11,466 nucleotides of DNA from Glomus cerebriforme (taxonomy: Eukaryota; Glomeromycota; Glomeromycetes; Glomerales; Glomeraceae): the NCBI GenBank assembly GCA_003550305.1, contig QKYT01000241.1, positions 9,572 through 21,037 on the forward strand, in the 5' to 3' direction. This document shows, piece by piece, positions 1-7,919 of the stretch. Both the position numbers and the translations under genes were made by a program. The first letter of the stretch is position 1, and every line of letters starts with the position of its first letter. The notes beneath the pieces are model-generated. The model saw nothing but the letters and a program-made list of their open reading frames with translations. It was not told the origin of the DNA and searched no databases.

Positions 1-731
1 TGAAAGCAAGGTAAATATTTCATCTTTCCTTTCTTCTGTGGTGAATACAAGTTCTGTTAAATTGGCAAAACATTGCTTAGTTTCAGGAAAATTTAATTCA
101 TTAAACTCTTTCATAAATTCGTCATGATAATCATCATAATACCACTTTTCTTTATTGAGAAATGAACAAGGATTATTGTTATTAATCNTANGAANGATAA
201 ATTTTGTATCAAATGAAANTAATTTTAATTCTGATGAATAAGTAAAAAAGTATCTAAATATACTTTTGAATGTTAAAAGTGTACACTCATCAAGAGTATT
301 AATACTATTTAAATTAAATTTTGAGTTTAAAAAGTTTAAGGGTTTTAAGAGTGGTATTTCATTATCAGATTTATCCAATCCAGCCCAATAATTCTTGTAA
401 ATTCAATACATTTAAAAATTCCAAATAATTAAATAATGTATTTTTACTTTTTGTATCAATAATTCCTTCTTTAATCAATTCATCATAATATTTAATTGAA
501 ATATAAGTCATTAATAAATTGGTAGCTTGAGATTGTCGTTTCTCTTTTGAACAATGACAATCATTGATTAATTCAGGATTTGTAGATTGTGAAGATGATG
601 ATAAGTTTGTTTTATACTGCTTCTCTACACTAATCTCGAGAAACTAATAAACAAGTATGAAGAGATTTTTTATCATCTTTTAAATAAAGAATGAGGGAAT
701 GAACAACTTCTGGTGGAAATGTTTTGGTCAT
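1..731 (-). pseudogene. F-box protein pseudogene, partial (runs off left edge)
   Basis: The minus-strand frame starts with ATG at 731 and opens with MTKTFPPEVVHSLILYLKDD followed by SLHTCLLVSRD. This is the L/P-rich first helix and the CLLV-S/N-R core of the F-box that recruits SCF ubiquitin ligases through Skp1. The family is greatly expanded in arbuscular mycorrhizal fungi (recalled, not searched). The copy is broken. TAG at 632-630 falls where the F-box normally has Trp. The frame changes near 614 (consistent with a 2-base loss) and near 391 (one extra base, just before YWAGLDKSDNEIP). From 390 to the edge, 130 codons are open and include LNSINTLDECTLLTFKSIF and NLTELVFTTEE. About 245 residues are visible; such proteins are usually 400 or more, so the substrate-binding C-terminal part lies outside. 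Four N bases (188, 191, 195, 219) lie in this gene but do not disturb the frame. Confidence 0.7.
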
Positions 732-1511
732 AATAACAATTTTATTATTTTGTTGGAAATTGTTGAAAATGAGAAAATGAAACTTTTTCACATGAATTTA
801 CCAATTAAGGAGCATAAGTGTACAATGACTACAGATGTACAATGTTTAATAATCACCATATTTTGTACTTGATATGTTAAAATGGAAATAATTAAATAAT
901 TGTCTCCGATTTTGTATCAGCGATAGAAAAAATTAATGATAAGATAGTTGAGAGTGGAGAGTCTTGCAGAATTCTACAAATAAAGAAAATAAAAAAACTG
1001 GATTGTGATGCAAATCAGGCCACAGGCGCAATAAATTTCCTGTATACCATCTAAAATTGTTACGAAATGGCCGGCATTATGGTATGCATTAAGAGTGACG
1101 CACGCGTTGACTTTTTACTACTGAAAAAATTCAAACATTCCATTATCAGTTTTTTGTGAGAATTATTTTTTTGTAATGAATCATTAATTTGCTATAATAG
1201 TAGTATAAATGCAGGGTGAAAATTCAATTTTTTTTTTAATTTTTGGATAAAACTGCTGTTGCCAAAAACTATTTAATGATAAATAATTATCATAATATAA
1301 TCATCACATTATGATGATAAATTTTCCAAATCAAACTTTTTTCCGTCCCATTAACATCTTTTTTTTTATTCAGATTCATTTTTCATAATAGAAAATAAAT
1401 TGAATTATTTGGTGTTAGTTTGCATTACTTTTAAATATTTTAGATCAATAAAATGTGAATAAAAAGAAGTTAGACTTCAAAATTAGAACCTAAAATTAAA
1501 GGAACGTAGAT
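732..1511. other. A+T-rich upstream region of the F-box pseudogene
   Basis: No convincing coding frame was seen. The region is A/T-rich with poly-T runs (around 1223-1240 and 1360-1368), apart from the G+C-richer island listed separately. By position it would contain the former promoter of the minus-strand F-box gene. No TATA box can be singled out against this background. Confidence 0.4.
1001..1110. promoter_or_regulatory. Local G+C-richer island with ACGCGT and TGACG motifs
   Basis: This stretch stands out from the A/T background. It contains a GGCCGG palindrome near 1069, TGACG at 1096-1100 and ACGCGT at 1102-1107. ACGCGT is the core of the MluI cell-cycle box bound by MBF-type factors in other fungi. 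It lies about 370 bases upstream of the F-box start codon, a plausible promoter distance. The motif match is seen; the regulatory role is only inferred, and short motifs occur by chance. Confidence 0.2.
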
Positions 1512-1884
1512 TTATACTACTTGTAATACATAATCACTTTCTGCTTCAGTTAAAAAAAATGTCAGATCAGCAGAGTTATGAAATATCACATAACGGCTGA
1601 TAAAAATAAAATTATCACGTGAATATGATTCACGAGAAAATCTCATAATATCAGTGGCTTTGACAATGAAAATACACAGCCATGATTTCACATTTTTCCT
1701 TTTTTTCACAAGACTAATTACTTACGACATAATAATATATTGCAATTTATTTATGATTTTTCAAAATTCAACTGTCCAATCCCCAAACAAAATTCAAAAA
1801 CTGAATGTCCATTTTCTTTTAATTTGTGTATTTGAGTGCATAAATAATGAAAAACTAAGCTATGGAGAACTCACATTTTATTAA
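1512..1884. other. Two overlapping weak ORFs, coding status unclear
   Basis: A 65-codon minus-strand frame (1709-1512) would need a GTG start. From its first ATG only about 44 codons remain, beginning MRFSRESYSRDNFIFISRYV. Its codons include CGT, CTG and AGC, more G+C-rich than the surroundings, so it may be a fragment of a decayed gene or transposon. The plus-strand frame (1654-1884, beginning MALTMKIHSHDFTFF) overlaps it and is rich in Phe and Ile, as expected of T-rich noncoding sequence. I recognise neither. At most one can be real, and the minus-strand frame is the better candidate. Confidence 0.2.
1615..1634. repeat. Small hairpin overlapping a CACGTG E-box
   Basis: TCACGTGA at 1615-1622 is a perfect palindrome containing the E-box core CACGTG. 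It overlaps a stem with 7-base arms (CGTGAAT at 1618-1624, ATTCACG at 1628-1634) and a 3-base loop. Such palindromes are binding sites for bHLH factors in fungi, but a function here is only a possibility. Confidence 0.25.
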
Positions 1885-4273
1885 ATTAGGGCTTGAGTAT
1901 TTTCTTTCTTTAAATGTCTGCATTTATTTTTCTCCTAAATAATGACTATCTTTTCAGCTTTATTAGTAAATAAAAACAGATTGAGAGTAGGATTTTCTAG
2001 AAAAAATTCATTCTTCATTAACTATCTTATACAGTACATTTGAAGTATAATTCAAATATCTCTTAATGAATATAATATAAATCAATGATTACATCATTTG
2101 TAATCGGACAGGACCTTTGAAATTACAAAGTGATGAAATTTCCAAAGCTACTATATATATATTTCAGGAAAATTTAGAAAATTTTCAGATTTATAGGTAT
2201 TAGGTTATGATGAAAATTTTTATTGATTTAATCTTTTTTTTTTGATTATCATACAAAATAAGCCATGTATAACAAACAAAAAATTTTTCTATTAAATATA
2301 GACTTATTTCATTGTATACATACCCTTATATTTCTTTCCTGACTTATTATTAATAAAAATTAAATATATCATACCACTAAATATAATACAGAAATTTCTT
2401 TTAATATTAATGACCATATTAATTAAAGATGATAAAATTTTTATGAATAGAAGTTATTCTGCCATAATGAAAATATTTTATTACATAATCCTCATATTGA
2501 AATATCTATATCGTTTCTCATCTCTTGTTCCTTATACTTTGTCAGTAACTCTTCATAAGTGCAAGTTGTGAGCAAATTCTTTAAAATAAAATCATCATTA
2601 TAGTAACTAAATGGATTTTATTAAAAAAAAATTAGGTTTTTAGAAAGGAACAGTTTTTAAAAGGAATTATTTGATATATAGATCACATTTATTAGACACA
2701 AAAAATATATTATTATTTAATTATAATTTATTATATTATTATATCTCCATAATCATTTATTTACATATAGATTTGAAAATTGGTTTGAAAGTACAGTACA
2801 CTTATTTATCAAAAACAGTTAGTAATCAATCTTATTAAAAAATATAAAAAATATACCAAAGTAGACAAAATTTAATAACTGGGAATTGTCCCAATTTTAG
2901 TAATATTTTCATTTATGATAATTTTAGATTTTACACACAAAATTATAAATATAATGAATTTCAAAAACTCAATAATTGTCAATTTGCAACTTTATAACAA
3001 TAATTATATGCTTATTCTTGGTTAGATATCTCAAAGATCCAAGGATGCAAAAAGTTAATATTAGATTATAATACCTTTAAGATATCTTAGTTTTTAAATT
3101 TTTAAAAGTTTTTAATATGAATATATTGAGTACCTGAAAAGCTAAAAGGACTTAAAGAAATTAAGAAAATGTTAATTGGATGGGTCTTTCTTATAAATGA
3201 TAGTTTACAGACTTTATGGAGGATATATAATATGGACATTAATAAACTTTTCTTGTCTTTAAATTTCAATAATGAAAATTTCTTTTCTAACACTGGCAAA
3301 GCTGCCATGGCCAGAATTATAACTATAGATCTTCAAGATGTTCAAAAATTTCCTTAAAATTCATCATTATTATTTATACTTATTGTGCATTATCAATTTA
3401 ATAATTTGACAACATTTAGGATTTTATGGATCATTTATACCTATTTTAAGAATATTGAAATAACAAGTTATGCCATTCAAATACTTTGTTTATTACAAAA
3501 TAAAATCATCATATAAGTAGCCACAAATTAATAACAATATCAACCAACAAATTCTAAATTTCAGAATATTATATTGCATGTGCATTTTCAACTTATATTT
3601 AATTGGATGTGTAGCAGTTTCTTCATGTGGAATATATTTTTTTCTCTTTTGATTAATTTTCATTAATATGTAACACACCTATTTTTTCACTGTACTATGT
3701 TAAAAATTAAAATAAAATAAAATTTATGAATATATTAGGCTAATATCTCTAATCAGCTAAAAGATTTGTATCTTTTACTGAAAAAAAAAACAAAGTATTG
3801 GAAAAGTTATGGATATTTCTATAGATATCTCATTATAGAATAATGGATACATAAATATTTAAAGATTACAGTCCATGAATTTGATTAAGTTACAATAGTA
3901 TTAGGATTTTCCTGCTCATACAAAATATATTCAGACTATAATATATGACACAAAATGGAAGGCCAATTATTTGAAGGTAGACTTTTAGTGAATACTTTCT
4001 CAGATTCTAATATTTTTTTCATCTTTTCATTGCAATTTTTATTTACTATTTATGTGTGAATTTTAATCATTACATTAATCAAACCTACCTGTCAAATATT
4101 TTAAACACCTACTTTTATACAAAGATAGAAGATTTGCACATCAGGTTTAGAAAATTTGTTACAGTATCATTTTGAGTAAACATGATCAGAGTTTTTAAAA
4201 AAGGGAAGCTTTATAAAATTATATTATTACTATAAATTAATAATAAATCTATTTTATTTATATTATTACAATA
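1885..4273. other. Long A+T-rich spacer without a supportable gene
   Basis: I see no frame with coding-like composition in this 2.4 kb stretch. The short ORFs in it (for example 3169-3357 plus, 3308-3102 minus and 3678-3493 minus) are made of the codons expected from random A/T sequence and overlap one another. It contains low-complexity A/T tracts (around 2700-2755), a TA-dinucleotide run near 2152-2161 and the inverted repeat listed separately. Confidence 0.5.
2091..2135. repeat. Imperfect inverted repeat with a 17-base loop
   Basis: The arms acatcatttgtaat (2091-2104) and attacaaagtgatg (2122-2135) are near-complementary, with one extra base in one arm. The loop is the most G+C-rich spot locally (cggacaggacc). 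No gene lies nearby. It could be a chance hairpin or the remnant of a short repeat. Confidence 0.35.
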
Positions 4274-4534
4274 ATGAAGAAAGCAGAGACAAACTTTAAT
4301 TTGGATATCAGAAGGTCTTCCATTACATTGCATTCACTACCTGTTCTTAAGGCATATGCATATGTTACTAAAGAATTATGCAAGGATTCCCATTCTTTCC
4401 ACACTAATATAATTACAGTACCAGCTAATGAAAATAATGATAAATGTGTAAAAAGGAATACAAAGAAATCAGCTCAAGAATCCTTTCTCTCTAAATACCA
4501 CTTTATCAATCATTTTGACTTAATAGTATCTTGA
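4274..4534 (+). CDS. Small hypothetical protein or stand-alone exon, 86 aa
   Basis: This 86-codon ORF runs from ATG 4274 to the TGA that follows it. It is visibly richer in G and C than its flanks and uses mixed codons (TCC, GCT, CTC, ACC, CAC), unlike the chance ORFs nearby. It opens MKKAETNFNLDIRRSSITLH and contains SLPVLKAYAYVTKEL and NTKKSAQESFLSKYHF. It has no obvious signal peptide, membrane segment or catalytic motif, and its C-terminal half is basic and polar. I do not recognise the family. The next coding-like block starts 775 bases downstream, far beyond the intron sizes seen here, so I do not join them. It could be an intact small gene, or an exon whose partners have decayed; a CAG acceptor could sit just inside its 5' end. 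Confidence 0.35.
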   Translation: MKKAETNFNLDIRRSSITLHSLPVLKAYAYVTKELCKDSHSFHTNIITVPANENNDKCVKRNTKKSAQESFLSKYHFINHFDLIVS

Positions 4535-5308
4535 TCAAATTAGAAAATATTAGTTAGAAATAGATCATATAGATCATATTTTTTAGGTATAAAAATATCA
4601 AATAAAATTTGGTTAATGGTATACCAGTAAAGATATGATGATAAGCTTTATTTGAAAGATGAATAGCTATTTTATTTCATATTTATTTACATGAAAAGTA
4701 ATTTTTTAAAAGAATATTACTTAGAAATAGATCATCTAGTTTACATATTGAATTATATTATAATGCTGATTAGTCAAATTAATAATTGGAAGATACTGAC
4801 AGGTCACATCTTATGTAATGAGGGTGGAAGGAATTTATAGTAGATCAATAAAAATTTGTAATTAATAAATATTCTCAGAACCTTTCCAAAAAAAATAATA
4901 ATTGGAAAATGATAAAAGTATGAAAAAAAATAAATGATATAGAAATATATTATCTTTGTATAGAATGATTAAGAATTATTAAAAATGCTTGTAAATTTAA
5001 AAAGTCCAGCTTACAGATTATATTTAAAAATATTATAAAAACAGTATGAGAATATACTTAGCAGTCATAATGGAAAATGTTTTGAGCATTTTTTGGATAG
5101 AAATAATTGAAATTATAAACAGTTTTCTAAAATTATTATTATATTCATTGTATTTACATGATTATTTACATGAAAAAAAAAAATTTTCATTTATAATTTC
5201 AACTGACATTTCATAAGATCTTATTTATAATCCAATAATGTTTGGATAATTACTACTTGAATCTGTTCCTAAAATTTTAACAATAATGTAATTTAATTAT
5301 AATTATAG
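4535..5308. other. A+T-rich spacer with short dispersed repeats
   Basis: No coding frame was found. Short similar words recur: TTAGAAATAGATCAT near 4553 and again near 4721, and a TATTTACATGA word near 4684, 5151 and 5163. These may be old repeat debris or chance matches in A/T-rich sequence. The end of the region (to TATAG at 5308) reads as a splice acceptor for the degraded gene that follows. Confidence 0.35.
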
Positions 5309-5377
5309 AGACAATTTAAAAATCAATTAGCAGAAAAAGCAGAAAAGACACAATCATCTCAATGAACACAAGATAAA

Positions 5378-5442
5378 GTAAGTTTAATAAATCACTTTAA
5401 AGGTTAATGGTATTCTTATTTTATTTTAATTATATTGAATAG
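5378..5442 (+). other. Spliceosomal intron, 65 bases
   Basis: The donor GTAAGT and the acceptor TTGAATAG bound this intron. Removing it joins two phase-0 exons of 23 and 35 codons. It is the clearest of the seven introns and shows that the host has a eukaryotic splicing system with short introns. Confidence 0.6.
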
Positions 5443-5707
5443 GAAATATTAATAATTAAAACTGAATCAATTGCCAAACTAACTGGCAATTATGTAAACA
5501 TTTCTGTAGTCCTAAAACTCTCTAATGAAGAATTCAATGGATATAAGGTTTGTAATAAGTGAATATGCAATTGTAATTCATGCATTATCATTTAAAGAAC
5601 TTTTATATATTTAGTCAAATATACAAGATTTAGTTGAAATGTATATTAACACAGAAACATCTTGGAAAAAACAAGAAAAATGAATTATACTAAAGGTCAT
5701 TGAAAAA

Positions 5708-5787
5708 GTGAGTATTTTGTAAGCTAATTATATTTAAATAAATAAATTTAATACAATTCTCTTTTAGTTCAATCAAATAATCTGCAG
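5708..5787 (+). other. Intron with two possible acceptors
   Basis: The donor is GTGAGT. Acceptor CAG at 5787 keeps a long open frame (FLKTIGDWIVKKLLQ). The upstream TTTTAG at 5767 would add FNQIICSF, then meet a stop and require an extra indel. I chose 5787 because it keeps the frame. If relatives contain the FNQIICSF stretch, the upstream acceptor is ancestral and one base has been gained or lost nearby. Confidence 0.4.
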
Positions 5788-6662
5788 TTTCTAAAAACTA
5801 TTGGAGATTGGATAGTTAAGAAATTGCTTCAGCACTCAATAAACAATAAACCAAATAAGACAAAAGAAGAAGATAAAAGATTCCTCAAAAAAAAATAAAG
5901 TGGTTGTAGTGGTCACTAGAGATAAAAATAAAATTAAAGCAGTGCTAGTAGCAGTAAAACTGCAGAAGATTTATCAAATAATAAGGTATAATATATACAG
6001 TACAAGCACTTTGTTAATTAAAGCAACATATTTTTGATTTATATCTCTTTTAAATATTCTTTGAAGTCTGATAATAATGATAATCAGAGTATTAGGAATA
6101 CAGACATCAATAACATGGATTATGAAAGAAGTATAGGTATATTTATGAGCAAACTTAGTAATTAACAATAAATAAAATTTTTCTCAACTAAATCTATAGA
6201 AAACAACTCCATTATATTTTTTACAGATAATGAGGAAGAATACTAAGAAAATTCAGTGAATATTAAGAAGCCAGAATTAACTGAAATAGATATTCCAGAT
6301 ATCAAAGGTCTATTTTAATTATTGGTGAATAAATCAATTTTGAAAAATAATAATAAATATGATAAATCCAATTATTTTTCAAGCAATAAATCTAAAACCA
6401 AAAAAAATGTTCAAGTTCAAAATGAAGGAAAAAAATCAGGGTGGTTTTCCAATCAAACACAAAAGGTAATAGAATATTCATTTTTTCATATTGTTTGTTA
6501 CAAAAAAATTTTTATACTAATTAATTAATTAATTTTATTTTTTTATTTTTAGATTATAATAAAAATAAAGTAAGTTGATTTTTGTTATTAAATTAGAAAT
6601 TAATTAATTATGTATACTAATATTTTGTTTTATTTTATAAAATTAGAGATGACATACAGTAA

Positions 6663-6905
6663 TTATATATATGTATATATTTTATGCTGTTAATATGAAA
6701 CTCTACTGTGCCGATTTACTGTGTAGTACTGTGCCACTCTATGATCGTGATTTCCATGATCACAGTGATCTTAATGATAGTAGTGATCTTAGTGATAGTT
6801 AAGATAGTTAGGATAGTTAAGATATTTAATTTCTTTATTATATTTATTATATTTAGTATATTTATGATAGTTAATATCTTTTTATTATATTTTATTTTTG
6901 TATAA
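6663..6905. repeat. Degenerate tandem simple repeats
   Basis: ACTGTG occurs three times between 6705 and 6735 (twice as ACTGTGCC). Then come repeated GTGATCTTA and ATGATAG words (about 6741-6795), runs of GATAGTTA(A/G) (about 6794-6823), and TTTATTATA/TTTAG(T)ATA words to about 6876. The frame through the GAT/GTT repeats translates to an Ile/Val-rich hydrophobic string, which is a by-product of the repeat rather than a membrane protein. Confidence 0.5.
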
Positions 6906-7307
6906 ATATCCTGAGAATTTTCTTAAGTTCTTCTCAGTTCTTGTAACTTCAATTGAATAATAAAAATACCTTTTACCTTCAAAATACTATACCATTTACC
7001 AATTAAAGAGCGAACTGAAACTTAATAAACATAAAATATTGTTACCTTTATCATTATAAACTTAATTAATTTTTCATTTTTGAACTTAAAGAATAAAAGT
7101 TAAGACAAAGGAATCAAGAGAATGATTAGATGTAACAACACATATACTGTATAATAAATAAAGTAACTTTTTGTGTAGTATAATTCCTTTTTATAATAAA
7201 ATTTTTGTAATGTGATGATATATTAAAATTTAAATATTTTACAATACATAAGTAATAATACTAGTAAATGCTATATATATTACAATTAACATTATACTAT
7301 ATAAATA
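6906..7307. other. A+T-rich spacer
   Basis: I see no gene, hairpin or repeat of note here. It separates the simple-repeat tract from the element with terminal inverted repeats. Confidence 0.4.
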
Positions 7308-7372
7308 TGTTGTAGGTGGATTTTGGATCTTATATCAACATGTGTGGAATTAGAATATCCCTTTCCACATGA
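7308..7372 (+). repeat. Left terminal inverted repeat
   Basis: This is the left end of the 612-base element. It reads TGTTGTAGGTGGATTTTGG at the tip, then a stretch with ATATCAACA, and ends in the 25-base block (7348-7372) that is perfectly repeated in inverted orientation at the right end. Confidence 0.7.
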
Positions 7373-7882
7373 TATTGCACATGCTTTTGTTTACATAACT
7401 AATAATATATATTGTATCATTGATTATACTATACAAGTTTCACATAAAAAATTTTTTTCAATGTCAAACCAAGAAGAATACTCTTTTTTCCCAAAAATCT
7501 TTTTGTGATTTGATTAATAAATATCTTGAAAATAAATCTCCTATTAGGCGTCATAAAATTTTTATTTTTTTGTAATGATTATGATTTAATTATCTTAGTA
7601 CTTTGTAAACCTAATAATACAAAAATAGGTATTGCAAAAGATTAAAATTGGATAAAAGATACTTTTCATATCAGAGAATTAGGAACTGAAATTAATCCTA
7701 ATACTCAAGTAATAACAATTGCAAAAGATCAAAATGATACAGAAATCATACATACTGTTTGTCCTTTTGACTGCATTTATAAATTTTATGTTTTATTATT
7801 AAATAACTATTCAATTAACAATTCATGTGGAAAGGGATATTCTAATTTCATATGTGTTGATATCAAAATCCACCTTATGTGA
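7323..7882 (+). pseudogene. Broken reading frame inside the inverted-repeat element
   Basis: Three frames follow one another on the plus strand. The first is 7323-7508 (CVELEYPFPHDIAHAFVYIT). The second starts near 7504 (FCDLINKYLENKSPIRRHK). The third runs 7514-7882 and is best from about 7571, with CNDYDLIILVLCKPNNTKIG, WIKDTFHIRELGTEINPN and TEIIHTVCPFDCIYKFYVLL. The last frame is open for about 100 codons except for TAA at 7643, where Gln would fit (AKD-stop-NWIKD). Both ends of the frame run into the inverted repeats, so its outermost residues are probably not genuine. I do not recognise the product. It could be the remains of the element's own protein or of captured host sequence. Confidence 0.4.
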
Positions 7883-7919
7883 ATTCAGAATCCACTGGAT
7901 TCCAAATCCACCTACAACA
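7823..7919 (-). repeat. Right terminal inverted repeat with internal GTGGATT units
   Basis: Read on the minus strand it begins like the left end, then shows three spaced GTGGATT copies, the first two followed closely by GAATYC (GTGGATTTGGAATCC, GTGGATTCTGAATTC, GTGGATTTTGATATC). Each unit is a short imperfect palindrome. The third unit and what follows align with the left repeat, so the right end has gained about 30 bases by unit duplication, or the left has lost them. Repeated motifs inside a terminal repeat often serve as multiple transposase-binding sites. Confidence 0.6.

Larger units (their letters stand above)
5309..6662 (+). pseudogene. Degraded eight-exon gene, coiled-coil-like and Ser/Lys-rich, nine in-frame stops
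   Basis: The exons read 5309-5377, 5443-5547, 5615-5707, 5788-5985, 6067-6136, 6227-6465, 6553-6569 and 6647-6662. The seven introns are 65-90 bases with GT...AG ends, and most junctions are phase 0. The first half is helix-like (RQFKNQLAEKAEKTQ, ESIAKLTGNYVNISVVLKLS, SNIQDLVEMYINTETSWKK, FLKTIGDWIVKKLLQ). The second half is a polar Ser/Asn/Lys linker ending in KSGWFSNQTQK. The frame holds over 268 codons with no frameshift, yet has in-frame stops at 5363, 5681 (TGA), 5896, 5923, 5929, 5935, 6244, 6316 (TAA) and 5917 (TAG). The 5' part is missing, because the model begins at an acceptor. The fourth exon could instead start at 5768. I do not recognise the family. The exon structure is well supported by frame continuity, the last two small exons less so. 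A nuclear or cytoplasmic helical protein is the most that can be inferred. Confidence 0.55.
7308..7919. mobile_element. Short element with terminal inverted repeats (MITE-like or decayed DNA transposon), 612 bp
   Basis: Both ends start TGTTGTAGGTGGATTT reading inward and are flanked by TA (7306-7307 and 7920-7921), which fits a TA target duplication of the Tc1/mariner type. The inner part of the repeats includes a perfect 25-base match (7348-7372 against the complement of 7823-7847). The left repeat is about 65 bases and the right about 97, because the right end carries extra GTGGATT units. The interior holds a broken plus-strand frame. The length is far below that of a full Tc1/mariner element, and no DDE/D catalytic triad was recognised. 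It is therefore non-autonomous or a deletion derivative. The TA flanks lie in A/T-rich DNA, so the superfamily assignment is tentative; the inverted repeats are certain. Confidence 0.65.

Noticed and set aside
3102..3357. Overlapping ORFs on both strands (68 and 62 codons)
   Set aside because: They are antisense to each other over most of their length, are A/T-random in codon use, and show no motif. Treated as chance frames.
3493..3678. Minus-strand 61-codon ORF
   Set aside because: Lys/Ile/Tyr-rich composition as expected from A/T-rich noncoding DNA, and no supporting features around it.
5974..6168. Minus-strand 64-codon ORF
   Set aside because: It lies antisense to the intron/exon junctions of the plus-strand degraded gene, which explains this stretch better.
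6708..6905. ORF coding a very hydrophobic Ile/Val-rich peptide
   Set aside because: It is a translation of GAT/GTT/TTA simple repeats. The hydrophobicity comes from T at the second codon position, and the frame has no coding-like composition.
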